A stretch of 64,000 nt of DNA from UBA1876 sp964515395 (GTDB lineage Bacteria; Synergistota; Synergistia; Synergistales; Thermovirgaceae), in NCBI GenBank assembly GCA_964515395.1, contig CAZERC010000004.1:1-64000 (forward strand), written 5' to 3'. The notes below the pieces were generated by a model. The model ran no database searches. It was not told the origin of the DNA and saw only the letters and a list, made by a program, of their open reading frames with translations. Positions 59,214-64,000 of the stretch are shown here, piece by piece; the stretch's first letter is position 1, and the number at the start of each line of letters is the position of its first letter. The position numbers and the translations under genes are program-made.

Positions 59214-60407
59214 ATGATCCGTCGACCTGAAGGGAAGGTCCTTCACGGGATCTTCCCTATTCTCACAGGAACAACTCTGGCGATAGGGGGCCTTCTTGTC
59301 CTGGATTTTCTGTCCCTGCGGGCAACGAGAATTTCCGGGACCTCGGGTATCCATGTTTTTGAAGTCCTTTCCATTGTCGAGTCAGCTTCCCTCTTCGCGG
59401 TTTTTCTCTTCATGCTTTTTGGAACACTCATGAAACCTCCGAAAAGGCATCTCCTGATGGCTTTTCTCGCCTGTGTCGGGCTCTTCATGTTTGTCCTTTT
59501 CGGTGCCAGGGGGGCCGCAAGAGTAGCCGGTGAGCTCCCCACGGCCAGAGTCTTCCTTGCTTCCGGAGCATGGCTCGGCATCCTCGGTTCAGCCCTGGTG
59601 TTTTCCTCTGAAAGCGCGGCCATGCAGGGCAAAGCATTTCGCTCAGCCTTGATCTGGATGCTTTTGTTGGCTGTGGCGGCAATGATAGTGACGGGACAGC
59701 TCGAAAACCTGTCCGTAATGCGTGAGTATGCCAACAGGTCAGACCGTTTCTGGCGGGAAACGTTCACTCATGTCGCTCTATCCGGCCTGGCCGTCGGCAC
59801 GGCCGTTCTTGTCGGCGTTCCCCTGGGATTCGTGGCTTTTTCTCGAAGAAGGTTCGAAAAAGTGATCTTCGGAATAACCAATTCCATACAAACCATTCCC
59901 AGTCTGGCCCTTTTCGGCCTACTCATCTCGCCGCTGGCCTGGTTATCGAGAACGTCACCCCTTCTTGCACGCCTTGGTATCCAGGGCATTGGATGGACTC
60001 CAGCACTGATTGCCCTGAGCATGTATGCCCTTCTTCCCGTGGTACGAAACACCTATACGGCCTTCAGGATCATCGATGCCGCAGTCATAGACGCCGGGAA
60101 AGGGATGGGTATGAACAGGCGTCAGCTGTTTTTCACCGTCGAACTTCCCGTTGCGCTTCCGGTCATTCTGGGCGGCATACGCATCGCAGGCGTGCAGACA
60201 GTCGGCAATACCGCCGTCGCTGCCTTGATCGGAGCAGGCGGGCTCGGACAATTCATTTTCCAGGGACTCGGAGAGGCCGCCCCGGATCTCATCCTCCTTG
60301 GAGCCATCTCGACTGTTGCCCTTGCCCTCGCCGCCGATGGTCTTTTTGGAACCCTTGCAAAAATATCCCGACCCGGCGGGTTTCGGCAGGAAGGGACGAA
60401 ACCATGA
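59214..60407 (+). CDS. ABC transporter permease (OpuCB/OsmW type), long form
   Basis: About 397 residues. The C-terminal 210 residues are a binding-protein-dependent transport domain (HVALSGLAVGTAVLVGVPLGF, GITNSIQTIPSLALFGLL, AVIDAGKGMGMNRRQLFFTVELPVALPVILGGIR). The N-terminal half adds five hydrophobic segments, as in OsmW/YehY-like permeases. The start is uncertain: ATG 59214 is preferred; GTG 59190 lacks an RBS. Its stop overlaps the next permease start (ATGA). Confidence 0.88.
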   Translation: MIRRPEGKVLHGIFPILTGTTLAIGGLLVLDFLSLRATRISGTSGIHVFEVLSIVESASLFAVFLFMLFGTLMKPPKRHLLMAFLACVGLFMFVLFGARGAARVAGELPTARVFLASGAWLGILGSALVFSSESAAMQGKAFRSALIWMLLLAVAAMIVTGQLENLSVMREYANRSDRFWRETFTHVALSGLAVGTAVLVGVPLGFVAFSRRRFEKVIFGITNSIQTIPSLALFGLLISPLAWLSRTSPLLARLGIQGIGWTPALIALSMYALLPVVRNTYTAFRIIDAAVIDAGKGMGMNRRQLFFTVELPVALPVILGGIRIAGVQTVGNTAVAALIGAGGLGQFIFQGLGEAAPDLILLGAISTVALALAADGLFGTLAKISRPGGFRQEGTKP

Positions 60408-61135
60408 AAGGGACCATCCGTCGCGGATGGTTCATTCTCGCCGGCCTCGTCGCCGTCTACGCCGCTCTCGTTGCATGGGAACCAGGATGGAAAGCGGTGT
60501 TACAACACCTTTTCCCCGAGGAATCCGTCCATCTGTATGCCCGTTCGAGCCTCATCCGGCTTGTGGCTGAACATATTCTTCTCGTACTCGTGGCTTCAGG
60601 CCTGGCCACGATGGTTGGTGTGGCTGCAGGTATCCTCGTCACCCGCGATGCGGGACGACCCTTCCGCCCTGCCGCCGACGATCTGTCCTCCATGGGACAA
60701 ACTTTTCCCCCTGTAGCCGTACTGGCCCTTGCGGTCCCGATAACGGGCTTCGGCTTCAAGCCCGCTGCGCTTGCCCTTTTTCTCTACGGCATCATGCCCG
60801 TTTTGCGCAACACCATCACTGGACTTGAATCGGTACCGGAAGAAGCAAAAGACGCCGCACTGGGAATGGGAATGCGTCCATGGCAGCTTCTCGTGCAGGT
60901 GGAATTGCCACTTGCACTCCGTGTTATCATGGGCGGTGTCAGAATAACGACGGTCATCAATATCGGAACGGCCACGATTGCGGCCACAATTGGCGCCGGA
61001 GGGCTCGGTGCCCCGATCGTGTCAGGACTCATCGCACACAACCCGGCAATTATTCTCGAGGGCGCCGTCGCTACGTCACTTTTGGCGCTTCTGGCCGACG
61101 CGATACTGGAGCAGCTGGAAAAGACTCTTGGCTAA
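60404..61135 (+). CDS. ABC transporter permease (OpuCD/OsmY type), short form
   Basis: About 243 residues. It contains six membrane segments with RLVAEHILLVLVASGLATMVGVAAGILV, SMGQTFPPVAVLALAVPITGFGFKP, and the EAA loop EEAKDAALGMGMRPWQLLVQVELPLALRVIMGGVR. It forms the translocation pore with the long permease. No ATP-binding subunit follows; the next gene is a NYN protein. Confidence 0.9.
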   Translation: MKGTIRRGWFILAGLVAVYAALVAWEPGWKAVLQHLFPEESVHLYARSSLIRLVAEHILLVLVASGLATMVGVAAGILVTRDAGRPFRPAADDLSSMGQTFPPVAVLALAVPITGFGFKPAALALFLYGIMPVLRNTITGLESVPEEAKDAALGMGMRPWQLLVQVELPLALRVIMGGVRITTVINIGTATIAATIGAGGLGAPIVSGLIAHNPAIILEGAVATSLLALLADAILEQLEKTLG

Positions 61136-61166
61136 GAAACATCCGGAAAGAAAGGTGGAAACGCCC

Positions 61167-61982
61167 ATGAATGAAGAAAGCAGGGCGCAACAGAACCTGG
61201 CGGTTCTCATCGATGCGGATAACACATCGCCGGTAGTTGTGGAGAACCTTTTCGCGGAAATCGCAAAATACGGGATCTCCAGCGTCAAAAGGATCTACGG
61301 AGACTGGACCTCTCCCTATTTGAAAGGATGGAAGGAAGTGCTTCTGAGCTATGCCATCCATCCCATACAACAATTTCACTACACCGTCGGCAAGAACGCA
61401 ACGGACAGCGCCATGATCATCGACGCCATGGACTTGCTCTACTCAAACCGTTTTGACGGGTTCTGCCTTGTTTCAAGCGACAGCGACTTCACGCGGCTCG
61501 CCACCAGGATCAGGGAAGGCGGAATCACCGTTTACGGGTTTGGAAGCACAAAGACCCCGAACGCCTTTGTGAGTGCCTGCGACAAATTCATCTACACGGA
61601 AATCCTCATGAAAGAAGCCACCGAAGAACCTCAGGCCGACTCGTCGCGACCACAGACCCGTCCGCTGAATTCGAAGGAACTCAAGAAGGACGCAAGGCTT
61701 GTCGCTCTTCTCGAAAACAGCGTCGACGCCGTTGCGAACGAAGACGGCTGGGCTGCCCTAGGAAGTGTGGGACAGCATATCTCCAACCAGTCCCCGTCCT
61801 TTGATTCGCGAAACTATGGCTATAAAAAACTGAGCACCCTCGTGAAAGCCATGGACTTGTTCGATGTGGAGGCCAGGGACATCGACGAATCGGGCAACAA
61901 GGCCATATACATCCGGAAACGCCAGACGAAACAGCCGGCGCGGCGGAAACGGACAGTGAAAACGACGAAGAAAAAAGACTAG
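61167..61982 (+). CDS. NYN domain ribonuclease-like protein with C-terminal OST-HTH/LOTUS domain
   Basis: A 271-residue protein. The NYN (PIN-like) domain, about residues 10-145, shows NLAVLIDADNTSPVVVENLFAEI, NATDSAMIIDAMDLLYS and GFCLVSSDSDFTRLATRIREGG, which together give the acidic metal-binding residues. A linker leads to a LOTUS domain (about 175-255, LVALLENSVDAVANEDGWAALGSVGQHI with FDSRNYGYKKLSTLVKAMDLFDVE) and a basic tail. LabA-like proteins are predicted RNases. RBS is AAAGGTGG. It overlaps a convergent gene by 4 nt. Confidence 0.9.
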   Translation: MNEESRAQQNLAVLIDADNTSPVVVENLFAEIAKYGISSVKRIYGDWTSPYLKGWKEVLLSYAIHPIQQFHYTVGKNATDSAMIIDAMDLLYSNRFDGFCLVSSDSDFTRLATRIREGGITVYGFGSTKTPNAFVSACDKFIYTEILMKEATEEPQADSSRPQTRPLNSKELKKDARLVALLENSVDAVANEDGWAALGSVGQHISNQSPSFDSRNYGYKKLSTLVKAMDLFDVEARDIDESGNKAIYIRKRQTKQPARRKRTVKTTKKKD

Positions 61983-62881
61983 AGCACCTCGCCCCCCTGA
62001 GGCACCGGTGCAAGCTTTCCGGATTCCTTCCGGACGGAGGGAACCTCTCCGGCCGGGGCTCCGAGAATCTTGTCGCGCCATTCTGCCGCCTCGCCGACAT
62101 CACCGAAGTCAAATCTCCAGGGATCCCTTTCTCCCTTTACCTTGAGTTCAAGCACTTCCAGCTCGTCGCTTCCGGCCTCAGACGATGTAATGCAGGAAAT
62201 GATATCCGCCAGACGATGAACCCGGAAAGGATGACTTGAGTCGTCCCTGAGGGCAAAGGTGCCCCTTGCCCGGTCCAGGAGGATCACCCTCCCGCCTTCA
62301 TCTTGCAATACCCCTTCCTCGGGAGCTAGGCCTTCCACGAGGGAAAACCCTCTGTAATGCCTTGGTGCGTCGGCATCCTGCAACAGCCACCCCGTTTTCC
62401 CGTTCTTTTTGTCGACCAGAAACCAGTCCCTGATGTTGCCTGGTATCTCTTCGGCATCAAAGACGACCGTACCGGCTCCGCGTCTGATGTAGCAGGCGCT
62501 TTCAGGAACGAATCCCCGGAGTTTCGAGAAAAAGACCTGTTTCTTCTGTTCCAGGAAAAGCCATGAGAGGTTTCTTTCCCTGTCCGACAGGATGACGCCG
62601 TCAGGGGGCACGTCAAAAAGCGTCCCGGGTGAAAAATCCCTGATGACCAGATGGCGGTCGTGAGCCGGGAAAACAGCCAGGAATTCCCCCGAGTCGGGCC
62701 GATTGACCCGGGCCATCCGGACGAAACGCGTCAATTTGAAGTCGATTCCGTAAAGACCGAGTCTCGACTGGATATAGCGGCGCGCCTTGCTCCGGAGCCG
62801 CTTGTGATCCACATACGCATAGACAAGGAACGCCGAAAAAAGACCGACAATGAACAGGAACATGTGAAACAGCCCGGTCAC
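61979..62881 (-). CDS. Hypothetical protein with one N-terminal membrane helix
   Basis: A 300-residue protein. A single membrane segment (FHMFLFIVGLFSAFLVYAYVD) is followed by about 275 soluble residues rich in beta structure, with repeated stretches of similar texture (HLVIRDFSPGTLFDVPPDGVIL, GTVVFDAEEIPGNIRDWFLVDKKNGKTGWLLQD). No recognised domain. The end overlaps the NYN gene by 4 nt (convergent). It lies 47 nt downstream of the msrA gene on the same strand. Confidence 0.7.
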   Translation of the reverse strand: MTGLFHMFLFIVGLFSAFLVYAYVDHKRLRSKARRYIQSRLGLYGIDFKLTRFVRMARVNRPDSGEFLAVFPAHDRHLVIRDFSPGTLFDVPPDGVILSDRERNLSWLFLEQKKQVFFSKLRGFVPESACYIRRGAGTVVFDAEEIPGNIRDWFLVDKKNGKTGWLLQDADAPRHYRGFSLVEGLAPEEGVLQDEGGRVILLDRARGTFALRDDSSHPFRVHRLADIISCITSSEAGSDELEVLELKVKGERDPWRFDFGDVGEAAEWRDKILGAPAGEVPSVRKESGKLAPVPQGGEVL

Positions 62882-62928
62882 CCCATCACCCTCCTCGTTG
62901 TACCGCTTCCGTCCGTCGAAGTTCGCTC

Positions 62929-63675
62929 TTACCGGAACCTTTTGGCTCTTTTGAGAACCTTTTGACCGGCACCTTCGGAAAGGCCGAGAAAGGGCAGGTT
63001 TTTCCGAATGGTTGCCTCGCTGCCCCAGCCTCCAAGGTAGCCGTTGACTTTGGCCGCGGCAGTGGATGGCACCAGGTCCGCGAATTGCGGATACATCCTG
63101 CGAAACTCCTCGAAAATCCCGCGATCTCCCTGAAGGTAATATTTCTGGTGATAGTCCTCGGCAGGATAAAAGGCTTTTGCCGGTTCGAGGGCTGTTTGCA
63201 CCGTCCTGCCCTCTCTTTTTTCCAGCTTCCGACGGCTTTCCTCGGCCGCCAGTCGCTGTGTTTCGTCATGATAGAACAATACGGCCCTGTACTGTCGGGA
63301 AAACGATCTTGCGTAAGGATCGTGATTGTTCCAGAAATATTCGAGCAGTTCCGGATAAGTTATGACGGAGGGATCATAGCGCAGGCGGACCGTTTCGCTA
63401 TGGTCGCCGATCCGGTGATAGGAAGGATCCTCCGCGTCTCCGCCGGAATACCCGACCTCGGTGGATATGACTCCTTCAAGACTCCCGAACAGGGCGTCTG
63501 GACCCCAGAATCAGCCCATTGCAAAGGTTGCCGTCTCCAGGTTCTCGTATTCCACCATATCAATTCTGGGAATGTTCACAGCCCTCTCACCTCCTTCACC
63601 TGAAGCTTTCAAACCACTATATCCACAAAAAACGGCCAAAAACAATCCCAGCACAACAAGCGCGAACCTTTTCAT
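62929..63675 (-). CDS. msrA: Exported MsrA with selenocysteine at the catalytic position (GUFWG)
   Basis: The frame from ATG 63675 (signal peptide MKRFALVVLGLFLAVFCGYS) runs through TGA at 63513-63511 and on to the stop at 62929, giving 248 residues. The TGA is exactly where MsrA has its catalytic Cys: ATFAMG-Sec-FWGPDALF. After it come all MsrA landmarks: GYSGGDAEDPSYHRI, LLEYFWNNHDP, RQYRAVLFYHDETQ and AFYPAEDYHQKYY. A stem GAC-CCC/GGG-GTC with a UGUUC loop (63498-63480) sits 19 nt after the TGA, as a bacterial SECIS should. No other Cys exists in the mature part, so no resolving Cys. It reduces methionine-S-sulfoxide, here probably outside the cytoplasm. Sec decoding is inferred. Confidence 0.92.
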
Positions 63676-63725
63676 TCCGGTTCCATCCCCTTTTTGACAC
63701 GGACACATACCCGAAACATACCGTG

Positions 63726-64000
63726 CTACCCGCCGAAGGCCGAGAATTCCGTGACAAGCGTCCCCGGCGGAAAATCTCCGATCTTTCGAAGCGCCAGAAA
63801 AACACCGTCCACGTAAACGGCGCTTGAGAAATCCTGCACAGTAATCCGGATGATCTCGTCCTGGCGCCCGAGGACCACCTCATGTTCCGAGTAAGGGCCG
63901 GGGTAGGGCAATCTCTGTGAAAAGATCCGGATACCCTGTTCCTTCCCTCCTAAAACACCTGGAATTACTTCCTGACTCTGCATGCTCACCTCAGATCCAT
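63726..64000 (-). CDS. dapB: 3' end of a DapB-like dihydrodipicolinate reductase (truncated by window edge)
   Basis: The frame is open to the window edge. The visible C-terminal segment, IRIFSQRLPYPGPYSEHEVVLG then IIRITVQDFSSAVYVDGVFLALRKIG, follows the DapB C-terminal pattern ('hSvRLPG...HeVlfG...D..yF..Gv..A..ki'). Active-site N-terminal parts are outside the window. DapB makes tetrahydrodipicolinate for lysine and peptidoglycan; a DapB-like 2,4-diaminopentanoate dehydrogenase is an alternative in amino-acid fermenters. It lies 50 nt upstream of msrA on the same strand. Confidence 0.6.
   Translation of the reverse strand, partial: GSEVSMQSQEVIPGVLGGKEQGIRIFSQRLPYPGPYSEHEVVLGRQDEIIRITVQDFSSAVYVDGVFLALRKIGDFPPGTLVTEFSAFGG

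Noticed and set aside
63360..63563. Treating the TGA in msrA as a nonsense mutation (pseudogene)
   Set aside because: The TGA falls exactly at the catalytic Cys position, the downstream sequence is intact, a SECIS-like hairpin is present, and a second Sec gene lies in the same window.
1..64000. CRISPR arrays, insertion sequences, rRNA operons, replication origin
   Set aside because: No regularly spaced repeats, transposase-like proteins, rRNA sequence, or DnaA-box cluster with dnaA/dnaN context was seen.

Overview
The window reads as ordinary chromosome of a bacterium, most likely a member of the Synergistota (inference). It is dense and of mid GC content. It pairs a Firmicutes-style ctsR-mcsA-mcsB-clpC stress operon and a SpoVS homologue with amino-acid and organic-acid fermenter genes: ADP-forming acyl-CoA synthetase, aldehyde:ferredoxin oxidoreductase with a MoaD-like partner, superoxide reductase, and many secondary transporters. 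No rRNA, insertion sequence, prophage or CRISPR array was seen. A 100-N run at 36786-36885 shows this is a draft scaffold.

Layout. 1-4.5 kb: the start of an unidentified gene, a long leader region, a YitT-like membrane protein, and a NiaR-like regulator beside a small membrane protein and a sodium:solute symporter. 4.5-8.8 kb: a QueG-like ferredoxin-domain protein with a class II aldolase, PhzF, an exported parvulin-type isomerase and a membrane ClpP-fold protease. 8.8-13.5 kb: ctsR-mcsA-mcsB-clpC (minus strand) with a clear promoter and CtsR box. 13.5-18.2 kb: minus-strand operon of Fe-alcohol dehydrogenase, FAH-family hydrolase, ADP-forming acyl-CoA synthetase and plsY. 18.4-27.6 kb: superoxide reductase, aminotransferase, L,D-transpeptidase, MFS carrier, B3/4 protein, PepF, nitronate monooxygenase-like enzyme and a lytic transglycosylase. 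27.6-29.3 kb: a selenoprotein gene preceded and followed by notable non-coding structure, truC and tRNA-Leu(GAG). 29.3-34.8 kb: AEC transporter and the operon ylxM-ffh-rpsP-khpA-rimM-trmD-rplS. 35-41.4 kb: LUD protein, gapped trkH, frameshifted trkA, asparaginase, TauE/SafE, PPC and YbaK proteins. 41.4-49.9 kb: Slt with a DtxR regulator, a four-gene coupled operon (CitG-like, XRE, ImmA/IrrE, radical SAM), MATE, RpiR and an MBL-fold hydrolase. 50-54 kb: aspS-hisS and spoVS. 54-58 kb: AOR, MoaD-like, CBS and an ion permease. 58-64 kb: a quaternary-amine ABC transporter lacking an adjacent ATPase, a NYN-LOTUS protein, an unknown membrane protein, a selenocysteine MsrA, and the 3' end of a dapB-like gene.

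The two strongest discoveries are genes that look broken by an in-frame TGA but are best read as selenoproteins: an exported MsrA whose catalytic Cys codon is TGA (62929-63675), and a 97-residue HesB-like 'Sec-Cys' protein (27685-27978). In both, the reading frame continues intact past the TGA and a small hairpin with a G-containing apical loop lies about 20 nt downstream, as expected for a bacterial SECIS. The organism should therefore carry selA, selB, selC and selD outside this window.
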